Source: Protea cynaroides
Taxonomy: Eukaryota > Streptophyta > Magnoliopsida > Proteales > Proteaceae
Direction of reading: 5' to 3'
Length of the DNA stretch: 64,000 nt
NCBI GenBank assembly: GCA_028583415.1
Contig: CM053276.1
Coordinates: 10,136,663 to 10,200,662, forward strand
This document shows, in pieces, positions 19,365 through 32,919 of the stretch. Position 1 is the stretch's first letter. Each line of letters opens with the position of its first letter. The notes beneath the pieces were generated by a model. That model was given only the letters and a program-made list of their open reading frames with translations. It was not told where the DNA came from and did no database searches. A program made the position numbers and the translations under genes.

Positions 19365-22300
19365 ATGGAAGAGCTTAAGAACCTGGAAGAAGTGCAGGGA
19401 ATGATGACGTTCATGGTAGGGCATGGGCTCTCTTTTGATCATCCCGATTCCGACCGCTTCATCGCCGATCTCATGCTCCTCTTGGTACTCACCTCCAATT
19501 CCTTTTGCTCTTATTATTGTTATTATTTTTTGGTTCTCTCTCATCGGAATTCCATCTGTCTGATCTTTCTATCTTATAAAAAGGAAGAAAAGAAATAATC
19601 TTGAAAGATCCTCTCAGTAGATTCACATCTCTTATTCCGTTCAGTTTCTTCTGGATTTTGGGCTTTGTGGGGATTGGGCTCATTCGTTGTTGTTCTTTTT
19701 CTCTGAGATGTTGGGAGTATTTGACGTGGTGATTGCAGGTGGAACTCCCAATTCTTAAACCAACTTAGTTCATTGTTTATGGTTTTCCTCTTCTACCATC
19801 TCTCCTGCTTACTCACCAGTCACCATCTCCTTCCCAACGGGCACGGGGCTAAAAAGCTTGTTTAAGTATGGAGGGAAATGATACTGCATACTCATGGATT
19901 TATAAAAGAAAAACTACATTCGCACCACGTACAGATTCATTTTGATGGCTGTGGATGCACACCATTCTTGTTTTTGTCATTAATCATAATTCTAATTATC
20001 ACTTTTGATATATTTAACTTGGTTATAATTTATTTTTCAACTTAACAAACATACTAACTAGCAACTCTACTTCTTGGACTTCGTTTGGGTACCATGTGCA
20101 TCTTATTCGAAGCCCCACACTAAAAGAGCTCATAAAATAGGACAGTCCCATATAATTAAAATATACGGGGGCTCATAGTTTCAGCCAATGTACCATTCTT
20201 AGGAGATGAAATGGTGTTCAGGTGCAGATTAAGCTGGCTGGTGATCTTCCCTCTAGAGCCAGTCACTCCCATTTGCCTGCCTAGGGATTAAGCCACACTT
20301 CTTCCTCAACTGTACTCTACTTTTTGCATCAGTTGAGGATGAAGCCTATTGAACATTCTGTTCTCCCTTTCCTTCTAAATACTTTCCTCCCTCTCCTACT
20401 GAATTTATTCTTTCTGTTCTCCCCATCCTTCTAAATACTTTCCTCCCTCTCATACTGAATTTATTCTTTCTGTTCTTCCTTTGATTGGTTTATAATTTGG
20501 CCTAACTCTTCCTTTTCCTAACTCAAGTATTTACTGAATAGCGTGATTCATGTAATTTAAAAAAAAAAAGAAAAAAAAAGAAGAAGACGAAGAAGAAAAG
20601 CAAAAGACTATATCTGTCCATTGCTTTCCCTTTAATTTGGCCCTTGATTGCTGTAGGTAAAACCATGTGGCATGCTCAACATGGGCAAGAAGCTTCATTT
20701 GGCATCTGAACTTTTGTCAAGGGTGAGCTTACCTCCCTAATTATTTTTCTTCTGTTATTTGCCTGATTATAACTTTCATTCTGAGTTGGTTTTACTTGTT
20801 TGGCAGGTTTCAGTTGCTGTTCTTGGAGAAGCATTGCTTCTTACTGGACAAGGTATTTGGAACTGGAAACTAGTTGCTTTAATTTTTCTAATGAGTAACA
20901 CTTGATGCTATAATTTTTCGTACTTACATTCTTTTCAGAATGAATAAAGAACTTCTACTAGTGGTTTGCAATTTCTGTGAAAATTCTTTACAATATTCTT
21001 ATTTATGGAGTTGCTCAATTATTAAACAAAGGAATTCATAAGGTTAAAAAAAAAAGAAAAAAAAGAAAGAAAGAAAGAAAGAGGGAATGCCCTATAAGAA
21101 CTTGAACGTGAGAGTCAAATGAATCGAAAGGTTCATGTTTGGTTCGGGAACAGATCATCGAAGTTTTGAGAAGATAATCTACTTTCAATATGGAATATCT
21201 ATTTGAGGAATTCCTAAAGCTATAAACTCATGTAATATCAACTGTAATTTGAATAATAAGTCTAAACTCTTGATATTTTGTTTAGCATTGTGGAAAACTG
21301 AGAACCAACTACAAAATATCATAGTTGTCAAGGCGTCGCCTAGGCGCCCATGAGGCCTTGTGACGCCTTGGTCACCTAGGCACCCCATCAAGCCTCCAAC
21401 GCCTTGGTTCGCCTTGGCGCCTTTACAACTATGCGAAATATACACAGTTTCACTGGGACACTGCAATCTTTTGAAGTTCTTTTAGGTCTTTGTTAATAGC
21501 TTCTTCTTTCTTGATGATTTTATACATCACCTTCCCCACCTCTCCCCTTGATGGTTGTCAGTCAATGCTTTTTGGGATCCATTTTTAAAAGAATCAAATG
21601 CTCCAATCTTTGTCATAGTAATTACAGTATTTTTTTTATGTTTTATTTTTTTCACGAGAAACGTCTTTGGAGATCTGAACTTGTATCCATTTTCTGAGAG
21701 CAATCTCAACGAAAGTACCACTACATCTTGGTGTGGAATATCATAATCCAAAAAAAATGATATGCATTTTTTAAATCATGATTGCCTTTCTTTCTAAATG
21801 ATCTTCCCAAGGATATTTTGTTATTTTCCTGTCAAATATTTTTTAGCATTGTTTATTTTGTTTCTTATTATGGACTTATAAACTATGTGTAGGTTTTCAA
21901 CAAGATAATGTTGAACAGCATACACAACTTTGTGTCGAGAATAACACCGATCTTGGTTCTTGGGCAATTGATGCTGAAGACATGGCTTTGGTTGGACTAG
22001 ATGCAATGAGACGGGCAAATTCTACTCTTGAAGATTTTGTGAGTATTTACTATTACTATGGCAAAGGATTTTTAGTTGTCATTTGATACTACTTCAGCTT
22101 AGTTAAAGGGTCATGGAAATTTGGATCCTGTGTGACTCAAGGGTTTGTTTGGTTCACATTATAAAATTTTGTCTTTATTTGGTTCTGTCTGGCTTCAGTC
22201 AAGCACTAAGGTCCTAGCCATTATAGTACTCATCCTATTGATATTCACTGTTTTTATGAAGTTGCAATTTTTTCCGTGCATTCTACCAGCCTGATTAATA

Positions 22301-23589
22301 ACCGTAACTGTTTGTATTTATCCAACCAAACATTTCTAATATTTTAATCAATTATTTTCTTAGTGAATTGTCCATGAGAACATGATCCTTGATGCTCTTA
22401 GAAAGGTAGTATCCAGCATTTATGTACTTAATAAGTCATATTCAGATTAAATAGCTAAGAAGCTTCAGTTGTGCTTATTTTAAATGCATCAAGTGAACTG
22501 GAACAATAAAAGCAGACTAAATGGTGTAGTGTCACATGCCCATATTTTTCTTAATCAGTGGAAAGCATTGATTAAAGAAATCATTGATTTTAAAACAATA
22601 CATGTTTCTTAGATGAATATGTTGACAAAACATGTTGAGGACATAAGATTTCGTGTTTAAACTACCCTTGAATTTCTTGCAAACCGAAGTTCACACATTA
22701 TATTGCCGATGCTGTTCTTATCATCTCTCTTTCATTCTTTGTTAGGAATTAAGAATTCACCTGAAAGATGGATATTCTCCTTTTCCTCTTCTCCTTAACT
22801 CTTTTCTTGTCCTTTTTGATGCAATCCTGGGTTGCAAAACCCTGATTTGGGATCGTTATGGGCCCACCCTTTCAAATATAACAAATTAGTGGGAATTCTT
22901 TTAATTTCAGGAGCAATTTAGGATCCTTGTTTGGTAAGGAACAAATTATGGGACGTAAAAGGAATTAAGATGAAAGTGTTAAGGACAGTTTTGGAAGAGA
23001 ATATGAAGATGGATGAAACAGATGAAACCAATGGTATTTTAGGAAACTAGCTATAAAAGGGAATGGATGAAATAAAATTAAGAAATAAAGGGAAATAGGC
23101 TAAGTTATATCGTGGGGAAGGGAGGTTGTCTTCAATCTCATGCCTAGGAAGAGAGGTGGAAGAACATATACTGTTTCAGAGAGAACTATCACATGTGAGC
23201 TCAGTTTGATCCGAAATTGCAGGTGGTGGTTGCTAACCCACTGCTCTATAAAACCGAGCCACAAAACACTCAATTCAGCAACCAGATATCAATAAATTTT
23301 TTTCTCCTGAAATAGGATCTGGTGGTAGTTGCAGGGTCTGTTCTGGACCTCTGGTTGCAGTCTGTTTTCTAACTACAGATGAGGAATCTGGGGTGAGATT
23401 TGAGGGCCTGAATTTACCTAGTGGGGACTGCAGTTGCTCCAAATCTCAGGTCAAAGTGTCAAACATATTTGCATCGATGGGGTTCCAGCAAACTTTTCCA
23501 GATCAGTAATATTGTTCAACAGAGAAACAATCAGTAAGGAAATAAAGAAGAACTACAAGAAGGAAGGTGGGAGGAAGAAGAAGAAGAAG

Positions 23590-23645
<56 letters not shown>

Positions 23646-26600
23646 GGGAAACGACAGCTCGCAGTTGCCACGCCATGCAGGCAATAACTCAAACAAACTC
23701 AATTTTCCATTTTCAATTCTCTATTCCAATCTTTGAGTTACGTTCATATATAAAGAAAATAAAACCAAATTAAATCCTAATCTAATATGAAGACTCAGCT
23801 GAAGATGATATCCTACTTGGACTCTTAACTCTTAACCTGCTAACATTGATAAACATGAAATATGAAGACTCAGCTGAAGATGAAATCCTAATCTACTTGG
23901 GCTCTTAACTCTTAACCTACTGACACAGATAAACATGCAATAATTATTAAATGATATCAATAATCCTATCCAAATCTCAAAGCAGCTCTTACAATCCAAT
24001 CCTGGTTTGTAAGGAAGCTAGAAATCTCCAAGCCTCCATCCATCTCTTCCTCACCTTCCAGGTTCGTCACTGCTTCACTTGTCCTTGTGCTCTTCCTTCT
24101 TGGCAGTTTAAGCCTTGGATATGTTGTTAATGACATGAAATTGTTTCCTGACATAGTTGGGATAAATTTTATTATTTCAAATGGTCAGGTGATGATTATG
24201 TGGCCTATTTCAGTGCAGGTCCTATTTTATGTTTCATGATCTAGATGTGAGTAAACCAGAATCAATATTCAGATACCTACCTGTTCTTTCATTTACAGAA
24301 AGCTACATTTATCAGGTAATGTGCACAACAATAATGTTATAATGATCCATCTCCTTTTTGTTGAGAGAAAAAGCTTTAAATAACCCAGTTGCCATTTGAC
24401 AAAAGTGCTGTGCAGAATCCATTTATGTGATCCTGCAGACCACAGTGTTTCGAACCATGTGGAAATAAGCAAACCAAAGTATCAAGTGCTTTTGTAAGAT
24501 GGTCAAACAGTGAATAATATGCTGTATTAATGATGTCTTCTGTTTCTCAATAACCATCTCCCCTCTTCTCCCCCTTAATACAGCTTGACAGATATAATGA
24601 AGAAATTCTGCATCCATCAACGAAGGGTGTTATTATAGGAGGATCTGACCATTTCACTAATGTTTATAAGGTTGGTAAATTAGGAATCCTGGAAGCACTC
24701 CTTTATAAATCTTTCAGTCAGTCAATAAGTATTTAATGTCAAGTCAATTTGATTTTAATGAAGATGCAGGATGAAAAGCAAAGGCTGAGAAAGAAATACC
24801 TTGAGGCTTTTAAAATTGATCCATTTAGGCCTCTTATTCTTCTGCTTGAGCGGCAGAGACTTTTGACAGAACGGTCTGGCATCCTGCTTACTTGACAAAT
24901 CTTAAAAGCAAAGATGTATTTCTTAGAGCTGCTAAGGCAAGAAGATCTCTAACTCCATGCTGGTTCCATTGTGCTTAATTAGTTCAGAATAAAAGAAGAA
25001 CTAAGGTGTGGACAAGAGTATTGGGCTCTGGAAAGGAACCTTTGTAATGCACTTGTAAGCAAAAAGGAGGTACTCATTTGTGGAACCTTTCTACATTTTT
25101 CTTGCAAGGCGGTTATCTCTACTAATTATTTTCTGTTACTTTTCATGTGGTTCTCTTGAAGTCTTATTAGTATATAGATGCCAATCTTTTAAGATGTTAG
25201 GTGCACATAGATAAAAATTACAATAATAAATCCAATGTGTTTGATTCATCTTTTTCCCATCTACAGTGTACCTCAGCACACTATTAGTTTTTTGTAATGC
25301 TGAAATAGGTATTTGGGTCCAACCATCCAGTTTCATTTCGCTGTTTCTGTCTAGGATTTCCCAACATCCAGCTGCCTCAATCATCAATAACGCTAGATTT
25401 GCTAGGATCCAAAAAAGAGAGGTAGATTTTCCTCTCTTTGAATGTTGATAACCAATCCAGCCACTAATATGTTGCCTCAGCATTGAAGGCTCAGAACTAT
25501 GCAGTTTTAGTGATGGAATTTTCTTTTTGACACCTTAGACACCTTCTAAGGTGTCAAATTCTTTGGCACCTTAATTTTTTGCCCTCTCAGTATAATGCAT
25601 TTGTTTTTATTAATGAGGGTAATTCTTGTCATTTCACATGTCCATTCGAAAACCAAACATAATGACAACGGCATCAATGGCAATTGGCAATTACATTAAT
25701 GCTACATATGAAAAGCCAATTTACCCTTGACAAAAAAATTTTTGGGAATAAGACAAGGGCTAATTAAAAGAAGGTGTCGTGTTCTAAAGACACCTATAGA
25801 AGAGTCATATTAAAAGAGGCCAAGACAGATCAAAAACTCTAATCATGATCAAAGATACAGACAGTTGGCTGCTCAAGTTTATTTAAACAACTACCTAATA
25901 AACTTGAGCAACCAATTGTGGCTGTACCTGATGGGATTTCTAAATCCGAAGAGTGTAGGATTTGGAAACTCACTTAGAAGTCAGGATTGCAGAGAGGAGA
26001 AAACAACCAGAATATGAAGGCAATAAATAACTGAATATCTGACCAATGGATGCAAACCAGATTTTAGGATATTGTAATTAAAAGAGGCCATGGAAGGGGT
26101 GAATGTTGCAGGGGAAAGAATTCTGATGTTTAGTCTAAGCTACAGTGCCTCTTTTGCATGTTCTCTCTTTCTCTCTCTCTCTCTCTCTAGCTTTCCTTGC
26201 TTGTAGGGTAATTGAGTAGCTAGGGATGGTTGTTTATGGGTTTTTTTTTTTCCGGGGGGGGGAAGGTTTGTATATCTCAGGATCTGAAAGTTATAGATGT
26301 GAAGATTGTCTTGTTCCAATCCAATAGGATTTCAAAATATAGATGGTCTGGACTGATGACTACAGATGTACATATGTTGGTAGGCACATTGAATTGGCTA
26401 TTTCCCATTGGTTTCTTATATGAATTGTAACAGGACTAAGAATTTATCCAAATAGAAATAATTCTAACCTATCCACTTGCTATGCAGCATTTGGATATTC
26501 CATATGAATAATTGCACATGGTGAGTGTCAACAATGCCCTGGCTGCAGAAGCTTCAGCTTTTGATCCTGGAAACCAGGCTGTTTCTTGCTTTAGTGGATT

Positions 26601-29461
26601 TCTTTTCACATGTTAGATGTTGCTAATTTTAATACTGAGGGTGTAACCATTTGTGTACATAACTTGTCACACTTCAATATGTTAGTATAGATTCTCATTC
26701 CATTTAAATGAAATATTATCTGCATCATGCATATACTCATTCAGATTTTGATGAAGAATATATTATGATAGGTGTTGATTGAAGATGTGATGAGAGCCAT
26801 TCATCTTAAATCATTTGATTTCCGGGTTTTGAATATGTTGTTGTATCAGTTAAGAGGAGAGCAGGTATTTTCTTCGCAATATTGCAAATTTTTGTAAAAT
26901 CATTCAGTTTATGTGCACCAAGTCCCTTGTCCTATGTTTGGACATTTTATTATGGCTACATTAAGTTTGAACTTTGAAGGACAGTTTCACATCTCTCAAG
27001 TTACATTGTTGCAGTGCAGCTTAAAATTTTAAACTCTTCATAAATTACTCTGCACAGAAAGAAGTGTTATCAGCTTACTTGATGAAGGACAATGAAATTG
27101 AAGGGGTGATCTAAATTGGTTGTGGACGTAAAAGAGTTGTACCATGTGCCTTGTACCTTTTTCTTCTTATGAAATACAATTTACCTATTTATGTCTAAAA
27201 ACAGAAAGGAAAGAAAGAAAGAAAGAAAAGATGCTGGATCTTAGAACAGATGAAGGGCTTGTAAGTTTTATTAAAATTCAGTTGGAACTTTAACAGATCA
27301 AATACAGAAAGGGGGGCTAAAAGAAGTATGAAATCATTGAAGATTTTTTATAAGAACCATTGTAAAAAAATCTCAACAAGTGTAATAAAAAGAATCCATC
27401 TTCAAAATTTAGAAATACATAATATATTTTTTTTAATTTATAAATTCAGTTGTTTCAGTTCAGAGTAGGAGAGGGAAGAATAGAAACAGGGGTTGGGGAG
27501 GGAAATAAAGGAGGGGAGGAGTTACAACAGTGATCCATAGTGGAGGAAGATGTCGAAGGTAGGGAAAGAGTCCCCGAAGAGGGTGGCCAGGGATCAGAAT
27601 GGAAGGGTCATAGTTAATAGGACTAGTGAGGGGACTGGTTTGCGTGAGGGGCCTCCAGCGAATCACACCTATCGAGTCGCGGGGAGACTCTCTAAAAAGG
27701 GGGGTGGGCTTAGAGGAAGGGTCTGGGATTCAACTGGACTGATGAAGTGGGGGAGGAAATATTATAGATGGTCGAGGAGTGAACCATGGCTGGGCCAACC
27801 GGAAGAGGGATTTTAGGAGGTTTCGAGATATTAGGTTTGGCCTTTCGTTTAGAAGAGTGAAAACAACATTCGGGGTTAGGGTAGAATGGGAAGTGGAGGA
27901 AGCACTGGCCAAAAGGGGGATGGTGATAGGAGGAACAGGCGGGGGATCAAAAGGCAGGGAGATGGCTTCAGAATCAGACAACAAAGCAGGAACCAGAGGA
28001 TTGACAGGGGGGCATGCGGCAAAGCAGAGGGGCCAACAGAGGGCAGGTCAACATATCTTCTGCTATCTCTCCCAAGATTTCAGAAGGGTTGCACGAAGAT
28101 GGAAAGGCGCAAGTGATGTTGTCAGTGGGAGACATACTAGGGAGATGAGGTGGCAAGCTCCGCACGGAAGCCGAGGATGGAGCCAAGTAGGAGATCCTGG
28201 TTTGAAAGCAAATGACAGTCTTTGTTGTCTCTACTGCCAGTAGGGAAAGAACCTGGTTGGGATTCAGTAGGAGACTTCTCCCACTCCACAGAAGGGTCCA
28301 AAGCAGCAACCTTAGAACAACTGCAGGAAGGTGAACTATGCCTGAAAATGCCACAAGATATATAATGGGGGGCTTCCAATCATAGCGCACAGGTTGCTCC
28401 CAATGGCTATATTCATCGTCAGAGATGGAATGAAATTTGTGAGGGGATCTGAGGCTTGGACTTTTGCACAGATTCGTGCAAATGCTAGTCAGTTGATGGC
28501 CTTGGTACAGAAAAGAATGGAATTCCCAGAGCAGAGCCAACCAGACTGAGGCCTTTTTTGTGCTAGAGATGCAACAGGAGGTTCGGAAGAGATACCCATA
28601 GCAGAAGCGAACGCATTCCAGCCTGGTCAAGTTTCATCCCTTTTTTCCATTGCCGAAAGATCATCGACTTTCTTGTAACATGCCAAATGGTTCTTTTGAG
28701 CACTCCCAGCTTATCCGATTCCTTAGCAAAGCTAAAGAGGAAGAAGCCATTCTTTAGAAGGTATGTATCAACTGCTCCCTTAGGTTTCCATTGCCTTAGG
28801 AGATAGATTTTGACAAGATTAAATGGCGGTCAATGACCTATAAACTGACCTATGAAAGAATGATGCCAAGCATTGATTTCATGTTGAAAGTCACCCACGG
28901 AGTACACTGCCAAAGGAAGATGACTTAGGATAAAACCCTCTCCCTCATAGGAAGGGGAAGAGCGGAACAGAGCCCTCCAAGGACAGCTGACTTTCTCTCC
29001 TAGAACTGGAGGGGACACACTTGGGACAATTCCCTGCGAGAGCGATGGGGACAGAGGGCAGGGGGTTGCTTGCTGCAGGAGCTAGGGAAAGGGGATTCGG
29101 GTGTGGGGTAACAGGAAGTTCACCCTCTTCGATGCAATGGACAGCAGAATCCAACCCCAAGGAAGGGGATTGGGAAGTAGTCGGAGATTCAGGGGGCAAA
29201 ACGGGGGATCAGGCGGAGGAAGGTTGGAGAGCGGGGGAGGGAGGGGAGAGTTCATTGGGACTTTTTCTAAACTTATAATCCTGTGTTCTTGCGGGAGTAT
29301 ATTGATTACACTTATTACAGGCAAGGTTGTCAAGATGCCTTGCCCTCCAGGTTCCTTACAATCGCCTTGAAAATGAGGTAGCCTTGTTAAGGTGACAACA
29401 TTTATTGCGGGAATTTGGTATTAATGTAGGGAAGCAGAACCTGAGATTTTTAGGTCTTTGT

Positions 29462-29525
<64 letters not shown>

Positions 29526-32500
29526 GTATTAGAGGAACCTGAGACTAGGCAATGCTATTGTGACAAAACCACACAAACAAAGTACTAAACCAGAAAAACT
29601 AATGAAGAAGAAGAAGAGAGTGAGAGAGAGAATCACGAAACCAGTAAGAGGCTGGTGTCGAGATCTATGTGGCTCTCTCCTCTATTGCACTTTGTATTTG
29701 TAGATAAAAAGATACTCATTACATAAGGGAAGTCTCTATATACAAAGAGACTGAAGTAAGAAACAAAATAAACTAAAACATGGAAATAAAATAAAGAGGA
29801 TAAAAGGAATGAGCCAGCAGCTAGTGTCGCTGGCGCTAATTACTGCCACCGACACTGGCTGGGTTTTCAAGATGGGCTTGATATGGGCTCTTCTTGTGGG
29901 CCACATTAACAGCTATGAATCCTTGGTCGACCCGGGCAGTTGAATCTGTCAAACTGCCATTCAAAAGTCTAAGGAAGCCAAATTGACCTAGCAACCTGCT
30001 TTTCAGGGAATTTTTTTTCATATTTTAATGTTTCTTTTGACTTGGTTGGTTTGACTGTCTAATTGGCCGAGTCAATGGTCTTAGAATGGTCTAACCAGGT
30101 TGAGAAATAAAGCTTGTTATGGTCAAACGAAAATGCATCTTTCAATGATGAAAGGCCAAAAGGACACCGTACTCCAAAACCCTATAGGCCTAAACTACTC
30201 AAATCAGGCCCACATTCTTCTCTCCTCAGTCCGGCTGCAACATGAAACAGTGGGAGGTGAGGGGTGTCTCGGTTGACATGGATGATTCAACCGGTGATCG
30301 GGTACCCGCCAGCCTCAGAGGATTGAAGGCCAGGCAGGTTCTCATAACACCGTTAATGGCACAAGAGTCGAGCTATTAGCATTATTCTAAGGTTTTCCTT
30401 TTCTCGAGGAAAAACAAGTCAAAAGGCATTAGTATTATCATGGAAATTGTTCCATCTATTGTCATTAGATGGATGATAAGAGGAGATGGCTCTTGGACAT
30501 TCTCCAATACTATCAAGCAGAATCATGCTTAAGCATTGCTGATCTGTTTCATTTCAATGGTGGTCTTCGTCAGCGGACATGCTCACAAAATGGAGGGTTC
30601 TGAAGCTGAAGCCTCAACTGCATTGGGGGACTCATGTCAACTGTAAAATATGGAGAGCATATTCCTTGGGCTCCGACTGGCCTGTAGTGGTATTTATATG
30701 GTTGAGATAATTTTAGCTTTGAAGTCTTTGCTGTAGCTTGGCTACTTGACACTTAATATCATGCATTCCGTTTTACTCATCAATGAAACCAGTTATCCCC
30801 CCAATCCTGAAGAAAAGAAAGAAAAGAAAAATGCATTTTGGTATTGTAAAAAAGATAGTCATCAATCCATTATAAAGATAGGAAAGTTTCCGCTCTATGT
30901 TCTATTGATTTGAATCTAGCTTATCGCAATGTATAAGCCAGTGTCCCACCAATACCCACTGAAAACTGACATGTGGAAATCTACTTTGTTCTTTGAATGT
31001 TACCATGGTCTTTGTTGCAACCTCGGTCTTACAGACTTGAACTAATCTTACCTACCCTCAACAAAACTTCTTCCTGCCATTAATGTTCATTCTCTAGCGT
31101 TCTGCTCTCTTCTATTTTCTCAAGATTTGATGTGATCAAAATGAATCCTATATCCTTACATTTTGGGTCAAAGTGAGTCTTTGAAAATTTGAAACATATT
31201 ACTGTGTGCTGCTGATATAGATGCTGAGTATGTTTTATTTTTTCCTATGTCAGTTGGCACAATTGTTTACATTTAGTTCTAATTCAATAGGTTATAATAT
31301 CTTTGTCTATGAAGTTGTGAAGGTTAATGAATTGCATATGGAGTTCTTATCAATCTCAGAATTCCTTGTTGAGATATCCGATGACTTGTAAGTACTTCTA
31401 ACCTTTGTTTCTCCTTTTATTGTTCTTGTTTTCTGATAGGATCTGATCCAAAATATATTACCATTCTTGTTGTCAAAGGACTTGTTTGGAGCCATATGTA
31501 GGTCTGGCTGCGGTGCATCTGTACTTGCACCCATCGGTCAGTCTGTCCTGGGATGATCTGCAATAGTTGGTCTTGGAATTTCTTCATCAGTCTGCATGAT
31601 CATGTGCATAATTGAAATGTGATTATGTACATTCTGTCTGTTTCCTGTTTTCCAGAGTAGGGGAAGCCTAATTCATAGGACACATATACTGTTGCACTAT
31701 TTTTTTTTTGGAGGGGGAGAAAGATGGAGTAGTGCTCATTAGTTCTGTTGGAAAATTAGGCTTACTATATCTGTCTTGAAACTTATTCCTTACATTTTCG
31801 CCCTTTCCTTTTCAATTGAACGTGGAACTATTTTGCGGTCAATGACGAGACGGTTATGATGCTGTAGGTTTGATTATGAGGTGCGAGCATGTAATAATTT
31901 GAAACTACTTATTGACCGTCTAATCTGTTTTCAGTGTAACCTTTTCTCATGTGAAGGATGATTGCATCTTATGTAGGATGATGTGGTTGAAAATAATTTC
32001 AATATTTTGCGCATGTTTGTTCAAATATATGGAGCTTCAGTTGCACCGTCCATGTTGGTGAGTTTATTAATTATACATGCCATTTTTTTTAGATAAACAG
32101 ATTTTTTGTAGTAAGGAATGTTGACAGTAAGGTTATACATATGTTCTTGGCTTTTCAATAACATATTTTATATAGTACTGGCTTCATCTTGAATAAATGT
32201 CCATTATGGTTGGAAACTATAGAGAAACAGATTCATTTATCTAAACTGCCCTTTTCAAATCAGATCTAATGGCCAGTATTGCTTCTTTGTACTCCTTTTG
32301 TTTATCTTAGAAAGACTCTGCAGGAGCTTTAGGGTAGTTAAGATTCTTGGAATTAGTCAATGTTCTTGACGGATGCTTCTTTATTCCGTTTAGTGGATGT
32401 TAAGAGTTTGGTGTCTAGACTCTAAGAGTCTAAACTGCTTATTTTCATTTAAATCTTTTTTTCTCAAAACTCTCATTGTCCACTTGATCATTTTGGCTAA

Positions 32501-32919
32501 AGCCGTTCGAGATGTTAGCATGTACATGTAACTAAACAGTTCAATTAAGATTTTTCTAATGCCACCTTTATTTTCTTGACTAGGCAAAATGCATTACCGA
32601 GGCAGAAGAGAACTATGAACGCCTGTCAAAGACTTTGGATCCCAACCTCTCCCTCAAATACTGGAGAAGATGTGAAGAAGCCACAAAAGAAGGTAATTTC
32701 CCTTCCATTGACGTTTCAACTAGTGACATATTCCTCGTACTGAAATTCAACTAGTATGACCTGGGTAACTCCTAGACATTATTGTTCGCTTCACTTTTTG
32801 TAGGTGGGAATAAATCGGGCCATTCTCTAGGAACATGGACTATTCCACCTGTGATTGTAGATGAGGAATCGTATCGAACAGATTTGCTGTGCTCTAAATC
32901 ATCTGTCAATCCAAATTGA
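19365..32919 (+). CDS. 14-exon gene for a 409-residue protein of unknown function
   Basis: Exons: 19365-19484, 20657-20722, 20807-20852, 21893-22038, 24214-24315, 24584-24670, 24770-24873, 24988-25069, 26772-26864, 31323-31387, 31868-31880, 31977-32057, 32584-32692, 32804-32919. All introns are GT-AG, phases agree throughout, and the joined frame is open for 1230 nt to TGA at 32917-32919. The start MEELKNLEEVQ is the first ATG of a helical N-terminus. Exon 11 is only 13 nt (residues FDYE plus a split Leu). The fifth exon must use TTTCAG/TGC at 24213, because the GCAG four bases on gives a stop. The protein is soluble, Leu- and Glu-rich, mostly helical, with no signal peptide, no membrane span and no catalytic motif I recognise. 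It gives the impression of a conserved plant protein of unknown function. The ninth intron (4.46 kb) carries transposon debris. Confidence 0.85.
21321..21432. repeat. GGCG-rich palindromic MITE-like repeat, copy 1
   Basis: Opens ATAGTTGTCAAGGCG and closes with GGCGCCTTTACAACTAT, so the ends are inverted copies; inside are several CCTTGG/CCTAGGCG motifs. It lies in the third intron of the 14-exon gene. Relatives are near 29324, 42503, 43852 and 46309. Confidence 0.65.
22817..23790 (-). mobile_element. Solo or truncated LTR related to the tandem element
   Basis: Begins TGATGCAATCCTGGGTTG and continues with AAAACCCT and ATGGGCCCA blocks at the same spacing as the start of LTRs A-C (TGATGCGGG, AAAACCCT, ATGGGCCCA). 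The middle has a purine-rich GA tract, as in those LTRs. No GCATCA end or target duplication was found, and no primer site lies to its left, so it is truncated or diverged. It lies in the fourth intron of the 14-exon gene. Confidence 0.45.
23581..23641 (+). repeat. (GA)n microsatellite
   Basis: AAG units pass into about 28 GA units with one interruption. The Arg/Glu open frames across it are artefacts of the repeat. Confidence 0.95.
25529..25555. repeat. Short perfect hairpin
   Basis: GACACCTTA and TAAGGTGTC form a 9-bp stem around a short loop that itself repeats CACCTT. Similar GGTGTC/GACACC motifs recur near 25773-25795, suggesting the ends of a small inverted-repeat element of about 280 bp in the eighth intron of the 14-exon gene. 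Confidence 0.5.
27450..29290 (-). pseudogene. LINE ORF1 relic with DUF4283-like region
   Basis: On the - strand, fragments in two or three frames read like the ORF1 protein of plant L1-type LINEs. They include an FxxWxxGM..D block near 28620-28660, an LxLPLxLWVxLPNL-like stretch near 28570-28600, SxVGSALGIP near 28520, YDWKPP near 28395, and a C-x-IFxHSSxSC zinc-knuckle-like end near 28330-28350. A proline-rich segment follows at 27460-27980. Stops and frame changes are frequent. No endonuclease or reverse transcriptase follows, so this is a 5' fragment in the ninth intron of the 14-exon gene. The family assignment rests on my recollection of the DUF4283 pattern. Confidence 0.55.
29324..29403. 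repeat. GGCG-rich palindromic MITE-like repeat, degenerate copy
   Basis: Contains AAGGTTGTCAAGATGCCTTG and, at the other end, AGCCTTGTTAAGGTGACAAC, an imperfect inversion of the same TTGTCAAGG(C) terminus found at 21321 and 46309. Confidence 0.45.
29458..29521 (+). repeat. Compound (GT)n(GA)n microsatellite
   Basis: About 14 GT units run directly into about 18 GA units. Confidence 0.95.

Noticed and set aside
23434..23773. Lys/Arg/Glu-rich frames
   Set aside because: Generated by AAG and GA repeats; no homology or splice context.
24218..24315. Alternative fifth-exon start after GTGCAG at 24217 in the 14-exon gene
   Set aside because: In the required phase it gives a stop after six codons; TTTCAG at 24213 keeps the frame open.
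27550..28243. + strand Gly/Arg-rich frames
   Set aside because: The better protein-like signal is on the - strand (LINE ORF1 relic); these are its antisense.
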